Assembly: GCA_963774345.1 (NCBI GenBank)
Contig: CAVZFB010000038.1
Coordinates: 372,001 to 436,000 of the forward strand
Reading direction: 5' to 3'
Source: AP-15 sp963774345
GTDB taxonomy: Bacteria; Pseudomonadota; Alphaproteobacteria; ATCC43930; CGMCC-115725
Length of the DNA stretch: 64,000 bases
Part shown: one piece after another, positions 19,601 through 27,558 of the stretch
Position numbering within the stretch: position 1 is the first letter of the stretch
How the letters are laid out: the number at the start of each line of letters is the position of its first letter
The notes under the pieces: generated by a model
Told to the model about the DNA's origin: nothing
Seen by the model: the letters and a program-made list of their open reading frames with translations, nothing else
Databases searched by the model: none
Position numbers and translations under genes: made by a program

Positions 19601-19794
19601 CGCTCGGTATCGCTATCGTCGGCGGGCTGGCGGTGTCGCAATGGCTGACCCTCTACACGACGCCGATCATCTACCTCTATCTCGAACGCTTCGCGCGCTG
19701 GGTCGGCCGCCCGTATCGGCCGTCACGCGTGGCGGAGGCCCTCGGAAGCGACGGCCCGCCGGCGCTCGTCCACGAGCGCCAGGGCGCGGAGTGA
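16645..19794 (+). CDS. RND efflux permease, MdtB-like (first of tandem pair)
   Basis: 1049-residue inner-membrane proton-driven drug/metabolite exporter of the HAE1/MdtBC type. Start ATG at 16645 (MSISEPFIRRPIATSLLML); a TTG two codons upstream is unlikely. Twelve helices are expected, with large periplasmic loops after TM1 and TM7. The TM4 proton-relay motif GFIVDDAVVMIEN is present, as are the FFPEQDTG loop and the C-terminal VKKNAIMMIDFALQAER. It lies 68 bp downstream of the adaptor gene and 63 bp before a closely similar permease of exactly the same length, which fits an MdtB/MdtC heteromeric arrangement. Confidence 0.93.
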   Translation: MSISEPFIRRPIATSLLMLGVLVFGIGAYGLLPVAALPNVDFPTIVVSVNYPGASPDTMASAVATPLEQQFAAIPALDQMTSTSGIGSLSITLQFDLSRNIDAAAEDVQQAINAASGLLPTDLPTPPTYRKTNPADRPVLIYAVHSDSLPIYRVDDFAYTILAQKLSTVPGVSESRIFGQQPYAVHVQINPGALASRGLGFEDVRNALTATTLDRPKGSLEGVHQTYTLDTNDQLFNAAAFNNVIIAYRNGAPVRVKNVGNAIDSVQNARTGAWYNDTKAEGLAIQRQAGANTIELVDTIKALVPKIMESFPPSLHVVLLSDRSLVIRAAVHDVQFTMMVTITLVVIVIFLFLRTLWATIIPSMAVPLSLLATLAVMYAVGYSLDNISLMALTISVGFIVDDAVVMIENIMRYIEQGMRPFEAALKGAGQIGFTIISITFSLIAVFIPLLFMGGIIGRLFREFAVTVSVAVVASAAISLTLTPVLCSLFLKEQGHQTPGRLNRALEGGFNWMLRVYDRGLGFVFRHQLPTLLSTLALIFLTGYLYVIIPKGFFPEQDTGFIFGQGDTREDTSFLAMADLTHQIVDIVRKDPDVSGILSFTGASAYNPTENTARVFIQLKPHDQRNATSNQIIQRLRPKVAAVQGIKFYMQSGQDVSVGGRLSRTLYQYTLTDTNQEEINHWAPIIERGMKKLPQLQDVASDQQVAAPHIAMEIDRDAASRMGISPSLIDQTLYDAFGQRQVANMYTSTSQYKVILEVQPQFQRDPTALSKIFITGPNGAQIPLSAFAHLTTKVESLSINHQGQFPAVTLSFNLAPGVALGQAVDKIQALMTNLHVPGTLDGSFQGTAHAFQASLSSTPLLVAAAILVVYIVLGVLYESYIHPITILSALPSAGVGALLALMLLHYDLSVIAMIGVILLIGIVKKNAIMMIDFALQAERIEGKSPREAIHQACLLRFRPIMMTTFAALFGGLPIALGEGAGSELRRPLGIAIVGGLAVSQWLTLYTTPIIYLYLERFARWVGRPYRPSRVAEALGSDGPPALVHERQGAE

Positions 19795-19857
19795 TCCGGA
19801 CCCCCGCGGCATCAAACCCGTCGAAACTCAAGCTTTTCTGATTGCGAGCTAAAGCCG

Positions 19858-22800
19858 ATGAGCATTTCGGAACCTTTTATCCGTCGCCCGATCGCTACCT
19901 CGCTGCTGATGCTGGGGGTATTGGTCTTCGGCATCGTCGCCTACAACCTGCTGCCGGTGGCAGCGGTGCCCAATGTCGATTTCCCGACAATCAGCGTTAC
20001 CGCGCAATACCCCGGCGCCAATCCGAGCACGATGGCGTCGGCGGTCGCGACGCCGCTCGAACAGCAATTCACCTCGATCCCGTCGCTTAGCCAGATGACG
20101 TCGTGGAGCGGCGTCGGCGTCACTTCGATCACGCTGCAGTTCGACCTGTCGCGCAACATCGATGCGGCAGGGCAGGACGTGCAGCAGGCGATCAATGCGG
20201 CGAGCGGGTTGTTGCCCCAGGACATGCCCACTCCGCCGACCTATCGCAAGGTGAACCCGGCAGACTTTGCCATCCTGATCTATGCCATCCACTCCGATGC
20301 GCTTCCGCCCTACGAGGTCGACAAGTACGCCAACAATGTCATCGCTGAGCGGCTGTCGACAGAGCCTGGAGTCGGGCAGGTCTTCGTGTTCGGCTCGATG
20401 CCTTACGCCGCCCGCGTCAAGATCAACCCGGCGTCCCTCGCCGCAAAGGGTTTGGGCATGGAAGATGTCCGCAATGCGCTTGTCGCGGCAACCGTAAACC
20501 GCCCCAAGGGCGAGATCCAAACCGAACATCAGGCGATTGCGCTCGATACCAACGACCAGCTGTTCGACGCCAAAAGCTACGGCAACATCATCATCGCCTA
20601 CAAAAACGGCGCGCCGGTGCGCATCAAGGATGTCGGGGACGCTGTCGATTCGGTGCAGAACGAGCGCTTGCGTTCGTGGTTCGGCGACCAGCCGGCAGAG
20701 GGCATCGCGATCCAGAAGGCGCCGGGCGCCAATACGATCGCCGTCGTAGACGATGTCCAGGCGTTGATGCCCAAGCTCGAGCAGTCGCTGCCGCCGGCGG
20801 TTCATGTCGACCTGATGTCGGACCGCTCGCAGACAACGCGCGCCTCCATCCGCGATGTGCAGTTCACGATGATGTTGACGATCACCCTCGTCGTCGTCGT
20901 CATCTTCCTGTTTTTGCGAACCTTGTGGGCGACGGTGATCCCGAGCCTGGCCGTGCCGCTGTCGCTGGTCGCGACCTTCGGCGTCATGTATGCCGGCGGT
21001 TTCAGCATCGACAACATTTCGCTGATGGCGCTGACGATCTCGGTCGGCTTCATCGTCGACGATGCGATCGTGATGATCGAGAACATCGTGCGCTATATCG
21101 AGCAGGGCATGCGCCCGTTCGACGCCGCATTGAAGGGCGCCGGGCAGATCGGCTTTACGATTATTTCGATCACCTTTTCTCTGATCGCTGTCTTTATTCC
21201 GCTTTTCTTTATGGGCGGTATTATCGGCCGGCTTTTCCGCGAGTTCGCCGTCGTTGTAGCGGTCGCCGTAGTGGCTTCGGCTATAATTTCGCTAACTCTG
21301 ACGCCCGTTATGTGCTCGCTGTTTTTGAAGGAGGAAGGGCTTCATCCCAAGGGCCGCTTCAACCGAGGCGCCGAGCGCGTCTTCCAGGCGGCGCTGCGGC
21401 GCTACGACCGCGGGCTCAACTTTATCTTTCGCCACCAATTCGCGGCGCTGATTGCGACGCTGCTACTGATGGTCGCGACCGGCTATCTCTATGTGAAGAT
21501 GCCGAAAGGATTTTTCCCGCAGCAGGATACCGGGTTCATCTTTGGCGAACTCGATATTCGGGAAGACGCTTCGATGATCCTGACCGACAAGATCCGGCGG
21601 CAACTCGTCGATATCGTCAGGCAGGATCCTGCCGTCGAGGGGGTTTTCTCCTATGATGGCGCAACGACCTACAACCCTGCTGAGAATACCTCCCGCATCT
21701 TTTGGGGGTTGAAGCCCTATGACGAACGCGACGCCACCGCGGAGCAGGTTATCCAACGCTTACGCAAGGCAGTCGCCGGCATCCAGGGGGCAAAGTTTTT
21801 TATGCAGGTGCCGCAGAACATCACGGTCGGCGGCCGGCTCTCCCGCACTCAATACCAATACACGCTGACCGACACCAACTTGGACGAACTGAACCATTGG
21901 GCGCCGATCCTCGAACAGGCGATGCGCAAGATCCCCGAGCTGCAGGATGTCGCGTCTGATCAGCAGATCGCCGCCGCCCATCTGGCAATCGACATCGATC
22001 GCGACGCCGCCTACCGGCTCGGCCTGTCAGCCGCCCTGATCGATCAGACGCTTTATGACGCCTTCGGCCAGCGGCAGGTCGCGACGATGTATACTGCGAC
22101 CAATCAATACAAAGTCATCCTTGAAGTGCAGCCGCAATTTCAGCACGACCCGAACCTGCTGTCGAAGATTTACGTGTCCGGTCCCGGCGGCGTTCAGGTG
22201 CCGCTGAGCAGTTTCGCGCATTTCACCCGGAAAACTGAGCCGCTGATCATCAGCCATCAGGGCATCTTCCCGGCGGTGACGCTGTCGTTCAACCTGGCCC
22301 CCGGGGTCGCGCTCGGCCAGGCCGTCGACAAGATTCAGGCGATCGCCGAACAGCTGCACGTGCCGGGGACGTTGAATACGTCGTTCCAGGGTACCGCGCA
22401 GGCCTTCCAGGCGTCGCTGTCGTCGATGCCGCTATTGGTGGCCGCCGCAATCCTAGTCGTCTACATCGTGCTCGGCGTCCTCTACGAGAGCTATATCCAC
22501 CCGATCACGATCCTGTCGGCCTTGCCGTCGGCCGGCGTCGGCGCATTGCTGGCGCTGATGCTGCTGCACTACGAGCTGTCAGTCATCGCGATCGTCGGCA
22601 TCATCCTGCTGATCGGCATCGTCAAGAAGAACGCGATCATGATGATCGACTTCGCGCTGCAGGCCGAGCGCCTCGAAGGCAAGAGCCCGCGCGAGGCGAT
22701 CCATCAGGCCTGCCTGTTGCGCTTCCGGCCGATCATGATGACGACGTTCGCCGCGCTGTTCGGCGCCATGCCGATCGCTTTTGGCAAGGGCGGCGGCGCC

Positions 22801-23007
22801 GAATTGCGGCAGCCGCTCGGCGTCGCGATCGTCGGCGGGCTGCTGATCTCGCAATGGCTGACCCTGTACACGACCCCGGTCATCTATCTCTATCTCGACC
22901 GCTTCGCCCGCTGGATCGGCCGCCCGTATCGACCGTCGCGCGTTGCGGACGCGCTGTCAGGCGATGTCGGACCGGCGCTGGCGGAGGATCGGCAGGGGGC
23001 GGAGTGA
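19858..23007 (+). CDS. RND efflux permease, MdtC-like (second of tandem pair)
   Basis: 1049-residue paralogue of the preceding permease. Large blocks are identical or nearly so (MSISEPFIRRPIATSLLML; DNISLMALTISVGFIVDD; QACLLRFRPIMMTTFAALFG). The relay aspartates in GFIVDDAIVMIEN are conserved. Differences concentrate in the periplasmic porter loops, as expected for MdtB and MdtC subunits that form a mixed trimer. The stop overlaps or nearly abuts the MarR gene (a GTG overlaps the TGA). The pair most likely arose by tandem duplication. Confidence 0.93.
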   Translation: MSISEPFIRRPIATSLLMLGVLVFGIVAYNLLPVAAVPNVDFPTISVTAQYPGANPSTMASAVATPLEQQFTSIPSLSQMTSWSGVGVTSITLQFDLSRNIDAAGQDVQQAINAASGLLPQDMPTPPTYRKVNPADFAILIYAIHSDALPPYEVDKYANNVIAERLSTEPGVGQVFVFGSMPYAARVKINPASLAAKGLGMEDVRNALVAATVNRPKGEIQTEHQAIALDTNDQLFDAKSYGNIIIAYKNGAPVRIKDVGDAVDSVQNERLRSWFGDQPAEGIAIQKAPGANTIAVVDDVQALMPKLEQSLPPAVHVDLMSDRSQTTRASIRDVQFTMMLTITLVVVVIFLFLRTLWATVIPSLAVPLSLVATFGVMYAGGFSIDNISLMALTISVGFIVDDAIVMIENIVRYIEQGMRPFDAALKGAGQIGFTIISITFSLIAVFIPLFFMGGIIGRLFREFAVVVAVAVVASAIISLTLTPVMCSLFLKEEGLHPKGRFNRGAERVFQAALRRYDRGLNFIFRHQFAALIATLLLMVATGYLYVKMPKGFFPQQDTGFIFGELDIREDASMILTDKIRRQLVDIVRQDPAVEGVFSYDGATTYNPAENTSRIFWGLKPYDERDATAEQVIQRLRKAVAGIQGAKFFMQVPQNITVGGRLSRTQYQYTLTDTNLDELNHWAPILEQAMRKIPELQDVASDQQIAAAHLAIDIDRDAAYRLGLSAALIDQTLYDAFGQRQVATMYTATNQYKVILEVQPQFQHDPNLLSKIYVSGPGGVQVPLSSFAHFTRKTEPLIISHQGIFPAVTLSFNLAPGVALGQAVDKIQAIAEQLHVPGTLNTSFQGTAQAFQASLSSMPLLVAAAILVVYIVLGVLYESYIHPITILSALPSAGVGALLALMLLHYELSVIAIVGIILLIGIVKKNAIMMIDFALQAERLEGKSPREAIHQACLLRFRPIMMTTFAALFGAMPIAFGKGGGAELRQPLGVAIVGGLLISQWLTLYTTPVIYLYLDRFARWIGRPYRPSRVADALSGDVGPALAEDRQGAE

Positions 23008-23012
23008 CGGCG

Positions 23013-23567
23013 ATGACCCGAGTCACCTCAACCACGGAGCGCGCCGCATCGGGTAGAGCCGCGGCGGTCGATCGCTCCTTCGGTTTCCTCGTCCACGACG
23101 TTTCGCGTCTCGTAAAGCGGCGTTTTGAGCGGCAGGCGCGTCAGATCGGCCTGTTGATCACCCGGCGCCAAGCCGCGGTCGTTCTTTATATCGCCCGTAA
23201 CGAAGGGGTGAGCCAAGCTGAGGTCGCGGCCTGGCTCGACCTTGAGCCGATTGCCCTGGTGCGCATGCTCGACAAGCTCAGCGAAGAGGGGTTGGTCGAG
23301 CGCCGCGCGCATCCGACCGACCGGCGCGTGCGCACCCTATGGCTGATGCCAAGCGCGGAACCGGTGGTCCAACGCATCCTCGACATCAATCAGGCGATCC
23401 GCGAGGAAGCTTTTGCCGGCTTGGAGCCGGGCACTCGGGTCGCGATGATCGCTGCGCTCGGCAGCGTCAAGGACAACCTCACTTTGCAGGAGGAGAAGGC
23501 TGACGCTTCAGCTCTTCCGGCCGCAAAGCTCGCATCCGAGCCGCTCGACGCCAACTGGGCCGAGTAA
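23013..23567 (+). CDS. MarR family transcriptional regulator
   Basis: 184-residue winged-helix regulator. The core FGFLVHDVSRLVKRRFERQ, RRQAAVVLYIARNEGVSQAEVA (recognition helix-turn-helix) and the wing VERRAHPTDRRVRTLWL (D-x-R signature) are typical of MarR/SlyA proteins. A GTG at 23004 that overlaps the permease stop is a possible longer start. Position at the end of an RND operon suggests it represses or senses substrates of this pump. The C-terminal tail after NLTLQEEK is long and Ala-rich. Confidence 0.9.
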   Translation: MTRVTSTTERAASGRAAAVDRSFGFLVHDVSRLVKRRFERQARQIGLLITRRQAAVVLYIARNEGVSQAEVAAWLDLEPIALVRMLDKLSEEGLVERRAHPTDRRVRTLWLMPSAEPVVQRILDINQAIREEAFAGLEPGTRVAMIAALGSVKDNLTLQEEKADASALPAAKLASEPLDANWAE

Positions 23568-24191
23568 CGAGCCCGTTGTTGCAGATCCGTCCCATCCACA
23601 GGCGCGCGGCTGACCTCATAAAAGACCATTTTCGGCTGTAGCAATGGCCGGCCTGGCTTTTTTGCCTATCCCGCTTCGGCGGGGCAAAGGGATGCGTCTG
23701 TCTTTATGGTGGAGCTCAGTAATTTTGAGCCGATTTGGCGGCCCAGTCATGATTTCCCGATAATTCCCGGTTCGGCGAATTTAATTCCCAGTTAGCCCCA
23801 AAAAATTCCCGGTTACGATGCCACGTGAATTCGTTTAGAGTTTCTGATAAGACGTATTTTTTTAAGGATGAAACAGGGTTGCGACGGGAAACCCACGAAA
23901 CCCGAATTATGTCCTGCTCAGCGCTAACTGTTGATATAGCGGGGAGAACCAACCTAGAAATCCTTAGCACGCCCAACCCGGCCCTCGTCTCGGATTTGCA
24001 GGCTCACAAAAGGAACTTCTCGTCCACGATCCAGGTTTGCCTCTATGGCAAAGTCTCCCTATGCGGGTTTGCCACCCGTAAACTGGCCGGGATGGTCACA
24101 CCACTCCGGCCATTTTTGTGCAGTCGAGCGTGGGCAAGCTCACACTAGAACAGGCGCCTTTCGTGCAAGGTTCTCCGCGGAGGGCAAGGAC
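23568..24191. other. Intergenic stretch with a dispersed repeat
   Basis: No convincing gene. It contains a UUCG-type hairpin CCCGC-TTCG-GCGGG (23670-23683) extended by TTTGC/GCAAA, which may end the efflux operon although no T-run follows, and copy A of the 73-bp repeat (23759-23831). Frames at 23716-24148 are AT-biased with no family match. Confidence 0.4.
23759..23831 (-). repeat. 73-bp dispersed repeat, copy A
   Basis: Read on the minus strand this aligns without gaps over 73 bp with 30260-30332 (about 80 percent identity by eye). Both share CGGGAATTTTTT and AACCGGGAATT, with about three spaced GGGAA cores. The two copies are in opposite orientation. Similar GGGAA-rich sequences occur, from memory, in intergenic regions of rhizobial genomes. 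Confidence 0.7.
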
Positions 24192-24377
24192 ATGAAAACC
24201 GCGGTCTTCTACCAAGGCACGGCTGATGCGATAGGGGTTGCGCTTTATATCTACCCGGACGGCTCGGTAACCAACTCGCGCAAGGTCGGTGTCGAGCCCA
24301 CCGGAACGATCGAGCCTCACGAGCGCTGGAAGCCCGCCGACGATTACGGCCTAGGTGAGCAGATTAGACGTTCCTAA
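24192..24377 (+). CDS. Small hypothetical protein (61 aa)
   Basis: 61 residues from the ATG after an AGGGCAAGGA ribosome-binding-like stretch: MKTAVFYQGTADAIGVALYI, then PDGSVTNSRKVGVEPTGTIE. Balanced composition suggests a real short protein, but I recognise no family. A Tyr/Gly-rich beta-strand pattern is visible. Longer upstream starts to 24045 have no support. Confidence 0.45.
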   Translation: MKTAVFYQGTADAIGVALYIYPDGSVTNSRKVGVEPTGTIEPHERWKPADDYGLGEQIRRS

Positions 24378-24510
24378 GTTTATGCGCCACGAGGCGGGAA
24401 CCCATCGATCCGCTGCCTGCGGCACCCATCGCGGTTAGGCTTTTTGCCATGGACGCCCAAAACCCGACAATGGCGCTCGCCTGTCCGCAATCCGAGGAAA
24501 ACTTTTGCCT

Positions 24511-24532
24511 AAGTGTGAACTACTTCACACTT
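24511..24532. promoter_or_regulatory. CRP/FNR-type palindromic operator
   Basis: Perfect palindrome AAGTGTGAA-ctac-TTCACACTT. It contains TGTGA-N6-TCACA, exactly the half-site and spacing of a CRP-family binding site. It lies 128 bp upstream of the small membrane protein gene at 24660, so it could control that gene. Confidence 0.5.
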
Positions 24533-24659
24533 CTCGACCGATTTCGGAACGATGCTGCTTAAGGATGGCGGATCGGGGCGCTTACCTGGCGAATGCCGGC
24601 TTAAGGGATCCTTGCGTGAGTGGCGGGAAACGGGTTCCGCGAACGGCTAGCGGAAGTTG

Positions 24660-24872
24660 ATGGACGTACTGGCACAAGGCGGCATTTTCATCGGGGCGAT
24701 GGCGGCCTTAGCTCTCGGCAGTGGAAGCCGCTGGGGCTTCGTCCTCGGTCTCTGCGTTCAGCCGTTCTGGCTTTACACCTCGATCCGGCATCGTCAATGG
24801 GGAATTGTCGCGGCGAGTGTCATCTACGCTACTGGGTGGGCGCTTGGGGTTTATAGGAGCTTTTTACTCTAA
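24660..24872 (+). CDS. Small two-helix membrane protein
   Basis: 70 residues, start ATG 24660 (a TTG immediately upstream is less likely). Two or three short hydrophobic segments (GGIFIGAMAALALG, RWGFVLGLCVQPFWLY, WGIVAASVIYATGWALGVY) with RHRQ between. It looks like a minimal PnuC-like or holin-size inner-membrane protein; family not identified. A CRP-like palindrome lies upstream. Confidence 0.6.
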   Translation: MDVLAQGGIFIGAMAALALGSGSRWGFVLGLCVQPFWLYTSIRHRQWGIVAASVIYATGWALGVYRSFLL

Positions 24873-25786
24873 CCGGAGATGGGCCGCGATTGGTACGTCA
24901 GCCGGCAAGACCAGCATTGTCGTTCATCCAATGGAGAAGTCCTGCTAAGATCAGCGGCGCTCGGTCCCGGTGACGACGAAATCGACCGGCCGGCTGCCGC
25001 ATTGACCGCACACAAGCCGCGCGTGCCAATCGGGGGCCGCCATCTCTCATGCAGTGTCGGCGTTCAACCTCCACAAGTTTAGCAATCTCCAGACCGGACA
25101 GGGTTCTGTTCAAAGCACCGATCCCGGTCCATGATAGAGCGCCGGGATTTTCGCCTTGGTCGCCTGCTCCAATGGGAAATGGTCCAGTTTCTACTTCCGA
25201 GGTCCATTGTAGTCACTAGATCACGCCGAGCTATTTCTTTGCCATTTACAAGCGCCCGTAGATATGAATAATTACTAGAAAACTCCTATCTCGCAAATTA
25301 AATTGTCCATTTTTCGAAAGGAATGCCGTCGCGCTGACCAAGTGGTATGTCTAAAATCTCAGCATCGCCGTAGATGTTGGTCACTTTAAATTTAAATCGG
25401 TTATCAGAAGATAAATACAAGGTTGATTTAGCGTCCTCTGGTGTACAAAATGAAAAAATACTTCCAGCGAAGCTCGTTTATATCAAGAGCCATCTGCGAT
25501 GTTGGTGGCAAAACCAGTGTCCCTTTCGTGCTGGGTTACGCCTTTAGGTTTAGTGAAAATGCCAAACATCGCGCTGCCCTGGGTGTGTTCGCTTTCTGTA
25601 TTGTCACGCGTATCTATATCGGATGCGTGGCGCAGCCTTTCTATATCTTGTGCGTTTTACGCGTCCGTGGGCGCTATCAAATCGCCGCGCCGGGCCGGCC
25701 CGAGCAAGCGTTACGATTGCCGCAAACCGCCCGATGAATTACCGTCGCGGGCTTTACCGATGCTTCGTCGCGGAACGAGGACGATG
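24873..25786. other. AT-richer region with no clear gene
   Basis: About 900 bp. On the minus strand 24951-25043 encodes 30 residues with a C-terminal zinc-ribbon-like motif (LVCGQCGSRPVDFVVTG), probably the last piece of a decayed gene. From 25200 to 25490 the sequence is AT-rich with stops in all frames. The frame leading into the dioxygenase (from 25499) has no family resemblance and is taken as 5' leader. Confidence 0.35.
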
Positions 25787-27040
25787 ATGGTGACCGATCA
25801 GATCTGGCCGGCGCTCGACTATAGCCGGGTGCCGTACCGCCTCTACCACGATGCCGAGATCTACGAGCGCGAGCAGCGTCATATCTTTCAAGGTCCGGTG
25901 TGGAATTATCTCGGGCTCGAGGCCGAGATCCCCGAGCCCGGCGATTTCCGCTCGACTTGGGTAGGCGAAACGCCGGTTGTCTTCAATCGGGACCGGACGG
26001 GCGCCGTCAAAGCCTTTGTCAACCGCTGCGCCCATCGCGGCGCCTTGGTGCGGCGCGAGCTGTCCGGCAACGCCCAGGAGCACATTTGCATCTATCATCA
26101 GTGGTGCTACGGGCTCGACGGCGGCCTGACTGCGATCCCGTTTCGCCGCGGAGTCCGGGGCAAGGGCGGGCTCGACGCCGATTTCGACATGGGTGCTCAT
26201 GGCCTGCGCCCGCTGCGGGTCGGGATCGTCAACGGGGTGATTTTTGGCACGCTCGCCGAGGATGCCGAGCAGATCGCGGACTATCTCGGCGCGCCCATCC
26301 TGGCTCAGCTCCGACGCTTATTCGACCGGCCAGTCCGTGTGCTCGGCTACAATCGCCAGCGGATCCGGGCGAATTGGAAGCTCTACGCCGAGAATACCCG
26401 CGACAACTATCACGCCAGCCTGTTGCACGAATTTCTGGTCACCTTCGGGCTCGACCGTTCGACCCAGGTAGGCGGCGTCAAGATGGACCGGCGCCACCGT
26501 CACAACATCACCTGGGCAGAGGCCGACAGCGACACCGACGAGATCGCCCGTCAGGCGTATGCGAACGTAGGGGTGCGCAACGACTATCTATCGCTGAAGG
26601 AACCGGCGCTGGTCACGTTTCGCCCGGAGCGCGAAGACAAGCTGAACCTGGCGGTGACATCGGTCTTTCCTTCGTCTGTTTTTGTGCAGATCAGCAACAG
26701 CTTGGCGATCCGCCAGATCCGACCCCGCGGGGTTGACGAGTTCGAGGTGTTCCAAACGATGATCGGCTACGCCGATGACTCTCCCGAGATGAATTTGCAC
26801 CGGCTGCGCCAAGCCAATCTCGTCGGCCCGGCCGGTCTGGTTTCGATGGAAGACGGAGAGGCGATCGAGATCGTCCATCGCGCCTCTAAACCCGATCCGG
26901 ATCGCACGACGATCATCGAATTGGGCGGCGGCGGCGTCATTTCCGACCGCGACTACCGGGTCACCGACGTCCCGCTGCGTGGCTTCTGGTCGTATTACGC
27001 CGAATTGCTGGGCATAGAGCCTGCCGGCGCCGTGCGATGA
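25787..27040 (+). CDS. Rieske aromatic-ring-hydroxylating dioxygenase, alpha subunit
   Basis: 417-residue catalytic subunit. The Rieske [2Fe-2S] ligands are C81, H83 (NRCAHRG) and C101, H104 (CIYHQWCYG). The mononuclear iron site is H209 and H214 with bridging D206 in NTRDNYHASLLH. Overall this resembles anthranilate/salicylate-type large subunits. ATG at 25787 was chosen for its spacing from GGAACGAGG; ATG 25784 and 25759 are also in frame. The gene overlaps the small subunit by 4 bp (ATGA). No ferredoxin or reductase lies nearby, so electrons must come from elsewhere in the genome. The substrate is unproven; an aromatic acid is likely. Confidence 0.9.
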   Translation: MVTDQIWPALDYSRVPYRLYHDAEIYEREQRHIFQGPVWNYLGLEAEIPEPGDFRSTWVGETPVVFNRDRTGAVKAFVNRCAHRGALVRRELSGNAQEHICIYHQWCYGLDGGLTAIPFRRGVRGKGGLDADFDMGAHGLRPLRVGIVNGVIFGTLAEDAEQIADYLGAPILAQLRRLFDRPVRVLGYNRQRIRANWKLYAENTRDNYHASLLHEFLVTFGLDRSTQVGGVKMDRRHRHNITWAEADSDTDEIARQAYANVGVRNDYLSLKEPALVTFRPEREDKLNLAVTSVFPSSVFVQISNSLAIRQIRPRGVDEFEVFQTMIGYADDSPEMNLHRLRQANLVGPAGLVSMEDGEAIEIVHRASKPDPDRTTIIELGGGGVISDRDYRVTDVPLRGFWSYYAELLGIEPAGAVR

Positions 27041-27504
27041 CCCTCGACCGCGCCGCTGTTCACGACCTCCTCGCCGAATACGGCGCGTTGCTCGACAGCG
27101 CGAAATACGACGAATGGCTGGGCCTGTTCGCCCAGGAATGCCGCTATTACGTTATGCCGCGCGAAAATCACGACCGCGGTCTGCCCGCAGCCTTGATCTT
27201 TTGCGATACCCGGGCGGTACTCGAAGACCGCATCCGCGCGTTGCGCGAAGCCAACAAATACAACATCCATATTGATCGCCATCTGATCGGCCTGCCGCGG
27301 CTCCTCTCGCCCGAGTCCGAGCAACTCGTGGTCGAGGCGCCGTTTGCGGTGTTTCAGACCGACCAGGAGGGATCGACCCGGCTGTTTGCGACTGGCCTCT
27401 ACCGCGACCGGCTCGAACCGGCCGGGGGCGGCCTGAAGATCCGCGACAAGCTCGTTCTGCTCGACACCTTTGCTGTACCAACCCTGCTTGCAACGCCGCT
27501 GTGA
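27037..27504 (+). CDS. Aromatic-ring-hydroxylating dioxygenase, beta subunit
   Basis: 155-residue SnoaL-like small subunit. The start VHDLLAEYGALLDSAKYDEWLG with CRYYVMPREN and RRHL-like IDRHLIGLPRLL is the pattern of benzoate/anthranilate dioxygenase beta chains. It is a structural partner that forms the alpha3beta3 hexamer with the upstream gene, to which it is coupled by an ATGA overlap. Confidence 0.88.
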   Translation: MTLDRAAVHDLLAEYGALLDSAKYDEWLGLFAQECRYYVMPRENHDRGLPAALIFCDTRAVLEDRIRALREANKYNIHIDRHLIGLPRLLSPESEQLVVEAPFAVFQTDQEGSTRLFATGLYRDRLEPAGGGLKIRDKLVLLDTFAVPTLLATPL

Positions 27505-27558
27505 TGCTCCTTCGGGTGAGATTCCGGCCGGCGGTATTCGAAAGGGGGCTTTAGGTCG

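Noticed and set aside
23670..23688. Rho-independent terminator after the MarR gene
   Set aside because: The UUCG-loop hairpin is real but no T-run follows on the coding strand, so it is not listed as a terminator.
25499..25786. N-terminal extension of the Rieske alpha subunit
   Set aside because: Composition differs from the enzyme and a good start with a ribosome-binding site lies at 25784-25787.
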